This document shows, one piece after another, positions 1 to 11,060 of a DNA stretch of 64,000 nucleotides. How positions within the stretch are numbered: the stretch's first letter is position 1; every line of letters starts with the position of its first letter. The notes under the pieces are model-generated. The model saw only the letters and a list, made by a program, of their open reading frames with translations. It was not told the DNA's origin and did no database searches. The translations under genes and the position numbers were made by a program. Source of the DNA: Stomoxys calcitrans (Eukaryota > Arthropoda > Insecta > Diptera > Muscidae). Location: the NCBI RefSeq assembly GCF_963082655.1, contig NC_081552.1, forward strand, positions 184,992,571 to 185,056,570. The letters are read 5' to 3'.

Positions 1-590
1 ATTCTTATTCCAGAACAGTTTCGAAACGAGGACTAGGCCCAGGTATTTCGCCTCCCTTGACAACTGCATAGTGGTCCCGTCCAAAGACGGGAATCTGATA
101 TCTGATGTTTTATATCTCCGAGTGACGAGCATCAGATCCGTTTGATCTGAACTTTCCATAATCCAGCTGATCATTGACAGACGTCTGCCTCGAATGTATA
201 CGACGACGCCGTCCGCATATGCCGTTAGTTTCACAGGACTACGATTATCACCAGGTTCCAGAGAATCGGCGGGAATACTTCTCTTTGAGATGTCAGCCTT
301 GTCACTCTCCTTCTGACCATACTTTCTCTCAAATCCGCATTAAAAATTCCACTACGAAGCATGTTACCGTCCACCGGGAGATACTCGGGGGATCCACTCC
401 AGTCCAGGGTACTGACTATCGACCCTATCTCCACGTTATTAAAAGTTGGGAATACCCAATGTAGGGCCATCTCCACCGACCTCCTCTTGAGGTATGCATG
501 TCGTGCCCCACTGACATTCACCGGTGTCGGTCCCTCCCTTGTCTCCAGGTCAACCAATCTTTCCAGTGTTCTAAGTTAAAACGACGACGG
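1..590 (-). pseudogene. LINE reverse-transcriptase fragment, cut by window edge
   Basis: The minus-strand reading recalls the RT core of RNase H-bearing non-LTR retrotransposons: a LVDLETREGPTPVNVSG-like stretch, then VTRLTSQREVFPPILWNLV in place of the usual TRGTPQGGVxSPxLWNL motif, then AYADGVVVYIRG in place of AYADDVVV. The second catalytic aspartate is therefore glycine, and the QGG motif is also lost. Frames shift several times, so this is a dead relic. The element continues beyond position 1. It may belong to LINE-B described below, but there is no overlapping copy in the window to prove it. Confidence 0.7.
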
Positions 591-689
591 ACAGGCCTAT
601 AATAAGCGATGGCTAAATGCCCAAAGAGTTTTTACACAGTAAATTGGGTACATACCCGGGTATTCACCATATATACTGGGTATTGAAAA

Positions 690-1590
690 TTTTGCAGACT
701 TTTTTTGCAACTATTTTTTATGATTAAATTTGGCAGAGTGAATTTTGGTAGACGCCTGCTCACTCCTATGAGATGTGGTTCAGATCGGACCATTTTTGGA
801 TATAGCTGTCATATAGACCGACCACCCGATCTCTCGATAAAAGGTATTAAAGTCATAAATGATCCATTTATTACCCCATTTCTCTTAAATTTGCCACTGT
901 GAGTTCTGGCAGTCCCAAAACATTCCACTGAGATGCGGTCCATATTTGGATATAGCTGCCATATAGACCAATCTCCAGATATAGAGTGTTGAGCCCATAA
1001 TAGGAGCAATTTTTATCCGATCTCGATAAAATTTGGCACAGTGTGTTTTTCAAAACCTCTACCCATTCCTGCGAGATGTGGTCCAAATTGGACCACATTT
1101 GGATATAGCTGTCATATAAGCCGATCTCCCAATATAGAGTGTTGAACCCAAAAGAGAACATTTTTCATCAGATTTCGATGACATTTAGCAAAGTGAGTTT
1201 TGCTAGACCCCTACCCATTCTTGTCAAATGGGGTGCATATTAGATCATATTTGGATATAGCTGTCATATAGACTGATCTCCCGATATAGAGTGTTGAGCC
1301 CATAGGAGGAGCAGTTTTCATCCGATCTCGATGAAATTTGGCACAGTGAGTTGTGTTAGACCCCCACCCAGTCCTGTGAGATATCGTCTAGATCGGACCA
1401 TATTTGGATAAAGCTGCCATCTCCCGATATAGAGTGTTGAGCCCATAGGAGGAGCACTTTTCATCAGATTTCGATAAAATTTGGCATAGTGAGTTTTGAT
1501 AGCTGACATATGCGGTCCAGATCGGACCATTTTTGAATGTAGCTGCCATATGGACCGATCTCCCGATCTCCCAATCTCTCATATTATTTT
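690..1590. repeat. Type B module repeat, about six modules
   Basis: A phrase of the form 'tttggatatagctgccatatagaccgatctc' split by point changes recurs near 797, 946, 1090, 1252, 1405 and 1533, a spacing of roughly 130-160 bp. Each module also carries 'aaatttggcacagtgagtt' and 'gttgagcccataggagg'. The predicted short ORFs here are by-products of the repeat. It is related to, but diverged from, type A, sharing the 'cccatataaaccgatctcccga' core. Confidence 0.75.
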
Positions 1591-2690
1591 ATGCACAACT
1601 GTGAAATTGTGTCTCAGTACTGATACGTGTACAAACATACAAACTTTGCTAAACCATTGTTGGGATTTCCCTTGCATTTCTTGACAAGAACTGCAAGGAC
1701 TCTCATATCACTTAACAAATTTGTAGTAGCTAAGCATTCCAAAGCCATGAGTTTGTATTCAAATGATTGGTTGAATTTTTCCTTTCAACAAAGCGAACAA
1801 AACGAACTAAATGGAAATGGATTTTGGGCTGGGGGCCAGCCCACAGATATCAACATGGACCAACCAACACAAAAACCTCTCACACCATGTAGTTTAGTTT
1901 GAAACTCTGTACATAACCCCAAGGCTTTTAATCATTGCCATCATTTCTCATCATCAGCACCATCATTGGATGCATAGCAGCAACATCAGAAACACTGTTA
2001 TATTTGGTTGTTGTCTTGTTTGCCCAAGAAGGTCCTTTAGGCAACACTCACACATATACAAACACAATTGCCCCTTTTCAAATAGGCTTCAGGCCAATTG
2101 TCTAGTTTGTGCATACTTTGGTGTTATATAGCCATCAATGTGGGGGGAGTTATCCAAACCTTAACCTTGTGATGCAGGCAACTCATGAAGTTTCGGTGCA
2201 CTTAATGTGTGAAAGGCGATCGATACACGGCACCGTATACCCCATCCTTAGCACCATAATGAACAGTGTTTAATTGCATGGATATGTTATGAATACAGAA
2301 TTGTTTTGGCAGAGCTACTCCATAGAATAAATATTTGTTGAGTACTTGAATGCAGCAACCCTTTCTTTAAGTTGCAGTAATTGACTTTGACTTCAATGAA
2401 AATGGTTAAGGACGCTAGGGAAGAGAAACTTGAAATTAGCTCAATGAGGTGGAACATTTGAATTATTACGTTATAATAGACAGGAAAGGATTCCAGGCAG
2501 TGGTTATGGGTTTTGTTGATATCACCTACTAGAAGTATAGCCTTTGAATTTATACCCACCCTTAGACCATCTAGCCATGTACGTCCGTACGCCTGTCTTA
2601 TGAAATCACAGTTCCATGTAAACCTATCTCCGGATTTGTTGTCTTGAGCTTCTGGAAGCCGCAATTGTTATCCAATTTTGTTGACATAGT
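1591..2690. other. Non-coding stretch, no gene recognised
   Basis: About 1.1 kb without any frame that looks conserved. A 125-codon minus frame at 2287-2664 has no recognisable domain and its N-terminal part reads through a type A module edge (near 2570-2660). I see no RNA gene or clear mobile-element end. Confidence 0.4.
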
Positions 2691-3060
2691 GTTTTGTAAT
2701 GACTTGTAATATCCATCGTAAGTATTGTCGAAATCGGATGTAGCTCCCATATAAACTGATCTCCCCATTGGCCTTCTGCGGCCCCTAGAAGCATATTTTG
2801 TACGATGAGTTTTATTCGACCCCTTGAATTTTGTGCTGTGTATGGTAAAGATCGAATCGCATTTGTTTTTGAGCTGGCATATAGACCGATTTCCCGATTA
2901 AAGGTTTAGAGTCCATAAATTCACATTTTTTACCCTTGCCGAATAGGTTCGGGTCGACCCACATAAGGATATAGCTATCATACTGATTGATCTAGACCAT
3001 AGAAAGGAGCTTTAATTGATAGCGAATCCGCTGGAAGGAGCAATGTTGTACCAGGGTAAG
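2691..3060 (-). repeat. Type A module repeat fragment
   Basis: Two degraded modules ('cccatataaactgatctcccc', 'catatagaccgatttcccga') in the same orientation as the copies at 3.3-4.3 kb. Both ends are eroded, and the 3061-3210 stretch beyond it is unassigned. Confidence 0.6.
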
Positions 3061-3212
3061 AGATCGCAGCATGTTTGGTGGAATGGGGACTTAGGGAGAC
3101 TTAGCCAAACTACGAGGAGGAAGTGAATGTGCGCTCCAGGTTCCGCAGGGTGTTCCCTTATGATCCGACAATTGTTGAGAGCATTCTAAAAGATGACGAA
3201 GCCTGGACGGTT

Positions 3213-3325
3213 TAAGTTAGGTTGGGTTGAGTAGAATGTGCGGATATTTGTTCGCCCCGTGGCACTATGGACATACACCTGAGCCAGTAATCGGCTTGTT
3301 TCCCGCTCTAAATACTAAAAGTAAA
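3213..3325 (-). mobile_element. LINE-A 3' end fragment with TTAGG-like tail
   Basis: Matches the 3' untranslated end of the LINE-A copy at 7341-7500 (shared landmarks: 'gccactatggacatacac', 'agccagtaatcggcttgtt', 'cgctctaaatactaaa'). On the plus strand it begins with a degenerate ttaggttgggttg run, the same kind of tail as the copy at 7.34 kb. No coding part remains, so it is a severely 5'-truncated insertion. Confidence 0.7.
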
Positions 3326-4262
3326 TAAAATATTGATCTGAGACCCAACAAAGTATATATATATTCTCGACTGTCTTGACATTCTTATTCGATTTAGCCA
3401 TGCCCGTCCGTCCGTCGAATACACGCTAAAACAAGGCGCTTGAAATGTTACACAAATACTTCTCATTAGAGCACGTCGGTTGGAATTGTAAATGGGCCAA
3501 ATCTGTCCACGTTTTGTCATAGCTGTCATATAGACCGATCTCGGATATTGACTTCTTGAGCCTCTACAGGGTGCCATTCTTATCCGATTAGGCTGAAATT
3601 TTGCATGAAGTGTTTTATTTTGACTTTCAAAAAATCAAGTATGGTCCAAATCGGTTAATAACCAGATATAGCTCCAATATAAACCTATCGCGGATCTTGA
3701 CTTCTTAAGCCTCTAAAGTGCCCAATTATTGTATTATCCGATTTGGCTGAATGTTTGAATGAAGTGTGTTGGTTAGACCATCAACAGCTGCGGCAAATAT
3801 GGCTCAAATCGATTCACAACCTTATATCGATTATATTTCTTTTCCGCCAAAGGGCACAATTCTTATTCGATTTTTCTGAAATTTTGCACGAGGTATTTTG
3901 TTTTGACTTCCAACAACTGGGCTTTGGTTTGACCATTAACAACTGCGCCAAATCGGTTCACAACCTGATATAGCTTCAATATAAACCGATCTCCCGATTA
4001 TACTTCCTTAGCCGCTAGAGGGCACAATTCTTTTTCGATTTTTTTGAAATTTTGCTTAATAAATTAAATTTTTGACGTCAACAGCCAAACCAAGTATGGC
4101 CCCAATCGACTCATAACTTGGTATTGCTGAAATAGCATAGTAATTCCTATCCATTATCCTTGTCTATAAGGAAATATTGGCTAAATAACTTGACAAATGC
4201 AATCCATGATGGAGGGTATATATGATTCAGCACGACCGAACTTAACACGCTTTCCTTGGTTT
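3326..4262 (-). repeat. Type A element with both terminal blocks
   Basis: Starts with the first terminal block (aatattgatctgagaccc, then a gccatgcccgtccgtccgtc stretch), contains about five modules of around 150 bp (gctgaaattttgc, cgattcacaacc, aaaccgatctcccgatt), and ends with the hairpin block (ggagggtatatatgattcagcacgaccgaacttaacacgc split over 4205-4250). The hairpin is degraded here. Short ORFs within are artefacts. Confidence 0.7.
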
Positions 4263-4369
4263 TTCTTCTTCTTTTTCTTGCTAGATTATCACAATTTGAA
4301 GGACTAGCCTTCGAGAGAACTCACGTTTCGGAATGGGCAACCAATTCCAGCCAAACCTAAACGGTCCAG

Positions 4370-4545
4370 GCATAAGGCAGGTACTGCGGCCATGAGACTT
4401 AAGACGAAGGGAGAATGGATATAGGAGAGGTATAGGTCACTCCATTGCAGTATAAAACAATGATAGGAAGCATGGAAGAAATAGAAGGGATTTCCGATCG
4501 GATACCTCAGACGGCATTTAAGGTCGAGTAAGAAATGCTCAATCT
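4370..4545 (+). pseudogene. LINE-A fragment (RT to RNase H linker)
   Basis: Aligns by eye with the linker between RT and RNase H seen at 8330-8450 (minus) and 62350-62460 (plus): 'gaagggagaatggat', 'atttccgatcggatac', 'cagacggcatttaaggtcgag'. It is frameshifted and carries stops. Confidence 0.55.
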
Positions 4546-4977
4546 AGGCTCAAGAAGTATAATCGGCAGATCGGAAGCTATATCAGGTTATGAACCGATT
4601 TGGACCATACTTAGCACAGTTATTGGACGCCAAAGTGAAACACCTGGTGCATAGCTTCAGCCGAATCGTATAAAAATTACGCCCTCTAGAGCCTCAAGTA
4701 GTCAGCATCCAGGATCGGTTTATATGGGAGCTGTATCAAAACATGGACCGATATAGCCCATTTACAACCCAACCGACTCATACTAATAGGAAGTATTCGT
4801 GGAACATTTTAAGCGCCTAGCTTTATTCCTTCGAAAGTAAGCGTGCTTTCGAAAGATGTATAAACGAACAAACGGACGGACAGAGCTAAATCGACTTAGA
4901 ATGTCAAGACGATCAAAAATATATTTAGAATGACGAAATTAGTATACCCCCACACTATGCTGGAGGGTATAAAAAGG
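4546..4977 (+). repeat. Type A element fragment
   Basis: Modules in the forward orientation (gaaccgatttggaccatac, tcaagtagtcagcatcc), followed by the terminal block with 'aacggacggacagagctaa' and 'gaatgtcaagacgatc', and finally 'atgctggagggtataaaaa', which is the outer edge of the TATACCC end. Confidence 0.7.
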
Positions 4978-5365
4978 AAGGCCTGGTAAAAGAAAGAAGC
5001 ACGCGGCCATATGGCCTATTGGAAATGGTCCGGATATGATTTTTTTTTAATAAGTACTCAGTGATCCTTTATCGAGGACCAACAACTTCCTCGTCCTCTT
5101 TCAATCAAAAACTGGCCAGGTTGTCCCGGCAATCGGACAACCATCCACAGAGGTTCGATTTGTTTGGTGTTCATATGGAGTAGCTGCAAAAGCAGTCCCG
5201 GATAAGCAGTGGTCTCGAACGGAGAGTTTGAAGTGTGAAGTGTGAGACCGGGCGCCACCGGCTCTTGCACAAATACTGATTGCCTACGATGTTCGATATT
5301 ACACGGCGAGTTATTGCCGCCTTTAAATAACTAATGACCACCTTGTTCCGGCGGCGATCGGTCCT
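4978..5365. other. Unassigned stretch
   Basis: The minus strand holds a 70-codon frame at 5058-5270. I do not recognise its product and see no splice or start context. The local GC content is higher than the flanks, so it may be an old mobile-element fragment. Confidence 0.3.
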
Positions 5366-5740
5366 TTGGACCCTAGTGTCCTTTCATGACTTCCAACAAC
5401 TGTGCCAAGTACGGTCCAAATCGGACAAGAAACTGATGCAGCTCCCATATAAACCGATCTCCCGATTTGACTTCTTGAGCCCTTTCAAGCCGCAATTTTT
5501 GCCTGATTTGGCTGAAATTTTGCAAGCGGTATTCTGTTACGACTTCCAACAACTGTTCCATGTACGGTACAAATGAGTCTATAACTTGATATAGTTCCCA
5601 TATAAACCGGTCTCTGCATTTTCCTTGTTCGGTTCCTAGAAGCTTTAATTTTTTCTGGTTGACAGAAGTTTGGTATGTAGAATAAAATAATGCCCTTCAA
5701 CTGATTGGGCCCCGCCGAGCTTAGATCGGTTTTACATGTT
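5366..5740 (-). repeat. Type A module repeat fragment
   Basis: Two modules (gacttccaacaactgtgcca at 5390; again near 5541), with 'cccatataaaccgatctccc' and 'cttggttctagaagc'-like landmarks. Truncated at both ends. Confidence 0.75.
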
Positions 5741-6815
5741 TTTCTTTTCCAGCTTTCTCACCAAAAATTTTGGCTACGGGTTTTCCGTGGAATTTAGCCC
5801 ATTTCTATTTTAGGTAACAACTTTCTTAGTTAATGGCCTACGCTTTTAAAGTTCCTTTCAAATTGATTACATTATGTAACCCACTAGTCGCTACTTAGTC
5901 ATGTTCAGCATATAAATCCTACATTTTGACAGAGGTTTGGCGTTTGAATTAAAAGTAGCGCTAAAACACAAAACAGGCAGCTAGCAAGCAACCACACGAA
6001 ATACACGTACTCCAAAGATGTATTCCCAAAATGGAGTGTCGAATTAATAACAAGGGAGAAGGCGAAAGAGACAGACAATGGCCGAGGTACGACCTCTGTA
6101 ATTTATGCAATGCCACAAGCCAAAAATGAAACATAAAAAACACCACAAAATTGTAACATTATCCTCCATGTTGTTTGGGATAAAGGCAAAACTCAATAGC
6201 CATAAAAATTGTTCGTGCCATGGATCGACCACCCCCTCCCCCATTCCATTACAGCAAATTGGCCAAACATCAATAAAACAAACTTCAACGCAATGATAAC
6301 AGAGATAAATAAATAAAGACTGGACAGACAGACATACAGACAGCAATGACGCAAAGACGGACAGACATATTTTATAGTTGATTGATTTTTATCGCCAATG
6401 TTAACAAGGCAAATTTTCGATGGAAGGCATAAAGCAGGAGGATTTCAATGATTTCTCCCCACCCCCTCCACTGAGTTGTTGTTATTCTTAGGTTTCAAAA
6501 TCAATATGTAGCTAGCCATTCATTGCGGTTCTTCGCTTTGGGGTATGATGTTGCCGCTCTTTCTATGATTCTTGAGGGGTTTGTTGGCTTAAACGCATCC
6601 TCACAAAGTTTTAAGGCCTAATCATGGAAAAATGTATGCCACACATTTTTTATGATTTATAAATATTTACTTTAGTTTTGTTATGGCTTTTCTTTTCTGA
6701 GTGACACTTAAAATTCTCATAGATGGGAGTGGCAGCGAATATTGGAGGATAAGTTGGGTGGTTATTTATGGGCAATGCCGTGGCGATGACACTTGTCTTA
6801 GGGGGGTAACATCTT
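5741..6815. other. Non-coding stretch, no gene recognised
   Basis: Apparently lower-copy sequence. It includes an imperfect CAGA-type simple repeat near 6318-6366 (gacagacagacatacagacag). The minus-strand frames of 61-125 codons have no recognisable domain, and several begin at non-ATG codons. Confidence 0.4.
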
Positions 6816-7325
6816 GATTTAGAGTCTCTCATTTTATACCCACCACCACGGGCGTGTTTAGCCACTCGACATCTTTCTGCAATTTGGGTCCAGAATTGGG
6901 TATAGCTGTCATATAGACTGATCTCTCGATTTAAGGTCTTGGGCTCATAAAAGGCGCATTTTCTGTCCGATTTTGCAGAAATTTGGTATTGTGTTGTTGT
7001 GTTAGGCTCTTCGATATCTTTCTGCAATTTGGCCCAGATCGGTCATGATTTGGATATAGCTGCCATATAGACCGATCTCTCGATTTTAAGTCTTGGACCC
7101 ATAAAAGGCGCATTTATAATCCGATTTCGCTGAAATTTGACACAGTGACTCATGTAAGGCTTTTCGACATCCGTGTCGGATATAGTTCAGATCGCCCTAT
7201 ATATGGACATAGCTACCAGGAAGACCAATATTTTGCTCTACAAAATTGAACAATTGCTCCTAGTAGATGCCACAATGTCCGTTCTGCATTTGGTACAAAT
7301 CGGGCCATATTTTGATATAACCTAT
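6816..7325 (-). repeat. Type B module repeat
   Basis: Three modules with 'atttggatatagctgccata', 'ctcgattttaagtcttgg' and 'cccataaaaggcgcattt', the same sub-type as 61380-62330. It begins with 'cacggg...gtgtttagccactcgaca' and abuts the tail of LINE-A at 7341. Confidence 0.75.
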
Positions 7326-7340
7326 GCCCCCATAGCAGGG

Positions 7341-7359
7341 GGTTAGGTTAGGTTAGGTT
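7341..7359 (-). repeat. TTAGG-like 3' tail of LINE-A
   Basis: The plus strand reads ggttaggttaggttaggtt directly beyond the LINE-A 3' UTR. On the element's own strand this is an (AACCT)n tail. It resembles the insect telomere unit, which higher flies are known to have lost, so it is more likely a tail or target preference of the element. Confidence 0.75.
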
Positions 7360-7507
7360 GAAAAGAGGGTGCAGATATTAATCCGCCCCATGCCACTATG
7401 GACATACACATAAGCCAGTAATCGGCTTGTTGTGCGCTCTAACAACTATAAAGTAACTTCTAAAAAGAAAATTTTAAGTTCGGATTTTCGTGCTATTTAC
7501 AACGTCC

Positions 7508-8340
7508 TCAATTGTTTTCAATGCCACTCATGTCTGATATTGTGTCTCCACCCAAGTACCCGTATCTGTTGGACGCGAAAGCCGGGCAATGACAAAGGAA
7601 ATGCTCCAACGTCTCATCATCTTCCCCGCATATCCTACGCATGTTATCACTTGCCGCACCGATTTTACATAAGTGAGCTCTTAGTCCTATGTGTCCCGTT
7701 ATGACACCAATAGCTATACTGAACTCCTTCTTGCTTCCTTTCAGTAATAACCTCGTCTTCTTGCGATCTGGATCCCCCATAGGATTTTCGCCGTCCTACC
7801 GACCGTTTCGCTGTTCCACAATGATGCATGCGCATTCGTCGCCCACTCTCTTAACTCGGACTGCGTCGACCCGAAAGGCTTCAAGTTAACCAAGTTTATT
7901 GACGGCAGTCCTCTGGCCTTCACCGCCAAACAGTCTGCCCTTTCATTTCCTTAGAGAAGGTGTTAATCGCCTTCTTACACTGCAAGACTGTTTGTGACCT
8001 CTCCGTCCTGGTTGTTATTGCCCTTATGGAAATTTTACTGTCGGTAAAGATGTTCAGACTCGACGTCCTCGCGTTAGCTCCACACCACTTCACGCATTCC
8101 GTGATCGCCCGGATCTCCGCCTACAGGACTGTATTAATGTCAGGCAGTCTAAAACGGATGTCAGTCCCTGGTTTTTCAATGTAAACCCCCAGTCCCACTC
8201 TGGCCCAGTTTTCAATGTGACCCCCATCCGTGTAACATGATCTTCCAGATGGCAATACTAGTGTTATGTCAATCCAAGACTGTGCCGATGGCAGCAGTGC
8301 TTCGCACTCGACTTCAAGGTTCATCTCAGGTATCCGATAT
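7508..8340 (-). pseudogene. LINE-A RNase H and C-terminal His/Cys relic
   Basis: RNase H landmarks on the minus strand are SCYTDGG (first acidic residue) at about 8240, FRLPDINTVL, then a TAG stop at 8121-8123 where other copies have CAG just before the catalytic AEI, and later FTDSKI. The C-terminal end has RRICGEDDETLEHFLCHCPAF, the Cys/His cluster typical of this LINE group. At least one frameshift separates RNase H from the Cys/His part. Non-functional. Confidence 0.75.
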
Positions 8341-9560
8341 GAAACCTCTCCACTTTCTTCCAGGTTTCCTATCGTCGCCTCGATTATACCGCGATGGTAT
8401 GAGCTACTCCCATCCTCAATCCATTCTCCCATCGCCTTAAGTCTCATAGCCGTAGTGGCTGCCTCACACTTAATCTGTATGTCAATGGGTCGAATATCTA
8501 GAATAGTCTCCAGTGCCTTAGTGGGCGTGGTCCTCATCGCTCCGCCTATGCCAAGACAACATGTTCTCTGAACCAGTTGTATGGTCCTTATGTTGCACTT
8601 TTTCCCCATCGCAGTCCACCAAAATCTGACGCGTAAGTAAGTATTGGTCTAATCACGCCAATGGACTTTCCTAGGATTCAGGCCTCATTTCGAGCCTACG
8701 GCCCGTCTACATAGTGCCTTATATCTGTGAGCCTTCTCGGTACGCTTCTGAATGTGACACTTCCAATTGAATTTCCTGTCCAAGATCACACCAAAATATT
8801 TGACCTTACCAGATATCGAAATCGTTCTATTAAGGAAATATGGATCGTCTTCCTCGTGAACAGGCACATTTCAATCTTCTGTGGGTTAACATTGGGACCC
8901 CTGGGTCTAGCCCAGTCGTGTGCCCTCTGCAAGACCCGTTCGGCCCTTCTGCATAGCCTGTTCAGATTCTTACCCCCTAGTAGTATTAAAACATCGTCAG
9001 CGTAGCAGACGGGTTCAAAGTCAGCATCCCCTGTGGCTTGCCCTGGGCCACTTTCTTCCTTGTTTTCATATCATGAGACCCACAACCTATCCAACTGCCC
9101 TTTAGAATATGGTTTATCCCTAAGTACCGGGTCCACCAAGTACTGGTCCAAGGATTGGATCAGTGTGTCGGTCCGCACATTGTTAAAAGCCCCCTCGATA
9201 TCAAAGCATACCCCCAGTGTATACGTTTTCGAAGGATTCTTCTACTTTATGCACAACCTAGAGCAGGGCAGTCTCCACCGACCTTCCCATGACATAGGCA
9301 TGCTGTTTGTATTTGAGTAGTTCGCTGGATGTCCTACTCTTTATCATGGTGTCCACAATATGTTCCATGGTTTTGAGTAGAAAGGACGTAAGGCTTATAG
9401 ATCTGTAGGGCTTTGGTGTCGCATAACTTGCCTTGTCGAGCTTGGGTAACAATACCACCCTTGCCTCCTGTCAGGCTTTTGGAGTATATGCAAGTCCCAG
9501 GAACGCTGTGAATATAGCGTCCAGATGGGGCGCCAGATTGTCGGCCTGCTTCTGTAGTGA
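8341..9560 (-). pseudogene. LINE-A reverse transcriptase relic
   Basis: VLLPKLDKASYATPKPYRSI at about 9455-9400 is the palm entry motif ('xPKPGK..Y..PKxFRPISL' in intact relatives), followed by SLTSFLLKTMEHIVDTMI. The active-site motif reads VCYADDVLILLGG near 9010-8975. VKYFGVILDRKFNWKCHI (about 8800) is the usual post-RT motif, and the linker reads QRTCCLGIGGAMRTTPTKAL. The YADD catalytic pair is intact but the frame is broken repeatedly. Confidence 0.8.
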
Positions 9561-9576
9561 CGCCGGAGATATTCCA

Positions 9577-9924
9577 TCAGGTCCTGGTTGGTTGGAAGCA
9601 CTTCAAGCCCTCCGTTGCCATTAATTTTGTAATTAATTGCAAATGATCAAACTCATTATTCCAAGATTTCGGTGTCTCCGTGAGTGCCGTCGCATCCTGT
9701 GAAAAATGGGGTTTCATTAAAAGACTCAACATGTGCTCCGTTATCTTTACTCTTACTCCCATTTCGTCTACTAACGTTTCAGTTTGGACATGGGTTTTTG
9801 AGAGAATCTTTTTCATCTTGGCGACGTCATTATGGTTATTGATCTGTTCGGAGATAATCTTAGAGGAGACCCGTTTTGCCGCTCTGATCATATTATTGTA
9901 TTCCTTGGGCCGTATGTAATACAC
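9577..9924 (-). pseudogene. LINE-A pre-RT region relic
   Basis: A 115-codon open frame without a stop (YIRPKEYNNMIRAAKR ... SWNNEFDHLQLITKL). It corresponds to the region between endonuclease and RT in related LINEs. I see no catalytic motif, and the assignment rests on position. Confidence 0.5.
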
Positions 9925-10614
9925 ATCTCAATAAACTTCTGCTTATTTTACAATGTGCTCTGTCTGTCATCCAGGGCGCTGATATCCTTTCTCGGAGGGG
10001 CCAACTCTTTTCGAAAGATCCCACATATTCCTGTAGACATTGTTATCCATGACTTCTTTGTTTGAACATTCTAAGCTATCTTGCCCAAGTCTTCTTCTGA
10101 TGAGTCTTTCGAATTTTGTCCAGTTGGGTTTCAATTCAACTTATTCCGAAAGCTTATCGGTCCTGGCCCTACTAAACCTAATGTAGTGGTGGTCAGAGAA
10201 TGAGTGCTCCATGAAGACCCTCTAGTCCTGAACTTTATCGATTAGATTTTCTGAACATATTTTCGCATCTAAAACCTCCTCCCTAATTTTATTAACAAAG
10301 GTACGCTTATATAAAAATGACGGTACTTTGCCAATACCGCCTGTTATTATTTTGTTCGCGTCATTGGCAAAGATTTTTAATACCATTTGGTATCAATTCA
10401 ATACAAAGAAAGCTTTTAAGAATTAAGGGCGTTACATTTATATTTTTGTCATCGCGCTAGAAGTGTTGTTGAGCTTTCTACTTAAAGTATTGTCGCCATT
10501 ATAAAAAAACAAAAAAAAATGTCTGAATACAATTTGAGTGCGTAAAAACCTGTTCAAATACTGGAAAGGGGTGATAATCGAAATTGTACAAGTTCTAAGG
10601 ACATTCTTAATTAC

Positions 10615-10870
10615 AAACAATGGTAGTCCATTGTGTGGGAAACGATGCTGTATTGGTCTATTCCTATTAAAACCACTTCAATAACGGTTGGTACTAAAAC
10701 CAATAACAGATTGGTATTACAACCAATACCAGCTAGTACCAAACGGTACTAGTCATTTTATGGTTCATCCATACCATCCGGAATTGTTTTTGTACCATAC
10801 GGTGTGTGTTGCTTTACTATCAATACCGTATGGTACTGATATGAGCACGTTTGGTATCAACTTCTCTCTG
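10615..10870. repeat. GGTAC-rich inverted-motif cluster inside LINE-A
   Basis: The stretch repeats GGTAC/GTACC-type words in both orientations. These include ctagtacc / ggtactag at 10733-10740 and 10745-10752, and gtaccatacggt / accgtatggtac at 10792-10803 and 10825-10836, both perfect. It replaces endonuclease coding sequence. It is not a known element end that I recognise. Confidence 0.6.
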
Positions 10871-11060
10871 GGTATAGCGGTATTACCAATATTAAGTGTT
10901 ATTAGGTCGTTAGTAATGAAGAATTCTGACACGGCAAGGCCCCGCTTATTAGTATAGGTACTAACCCACAAAATGTGGTGAGAGTTCGCATTGCACCCTA
11001 TTAGTACCTCATTTGCTATCTGTTTTGCCTTTTGCCTCATCAACCGTTGCAGATCCGGCG
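10871..11060 (-). pseudogene. LINE-A endonuclease (EEP type) relic
   Basis: The minus strand reads VLIGCNANSHHILWVSTYTN, matching the 'DxNAHHxxWGSxxxNxRG' block of apurinic-like LINE endonucleases, then RGLAVSEFFITNDLITLNIG, the 'RGexLlefiLxxdLxiLNxGN' block. The catalytic D of the D-x-N motif has become C (GCNAN). The rest of the domain is lost upstream and interrupted downstream. Confidence 0.7.

Larger units (their letters stand above)
7341..11060 (-). mobile_element. LINE-A: degenerate non-LTR retrotransposon, longest copy
   Basis: Read on the minus strand the order is endonuclease (about 11060-10860), a linker and pre-RT region (about 10330-9580), RT (about 9560-8690), a post-RT linker (8610-8340), RNase H (8340-7930), a C-terminal His/Cys motif (about 7780-7510), a 3' UTR and a TTAGG-like tail. 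This order and the presence of RNase H point to the I/LOA/R1 group of LINEs. It has many frameshifts and stops, and no ORF1 was recognised. A GGTAC-rich insert disrupts it at about 10620-10870. Pieces of the same family lie at 3.2, 4.4, 19.8, 25.5, 43.5, 45.7 and 62.3 kb. Confidence 0.8.

Noticed and set aside
5058..5270. 70-codon minus frame as a host gene
   Set aside because: No start context, splice sites or domain. The GC-rich patch is flanked by repeats and is probably an old element fragment.
7341..7359. Interstitial telomere relic
   Set aside because: Only about four units, always at LINE 3' ends and in a lineage without TTAGG telomeres. A LINE tail or target explanation fits better.
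8237..8571. Plus-strand frames over LINE-A (8237-8440, 8266-8571)
   Set aside because: Antisense to the RNase H/linker coding strand of LINE-A.
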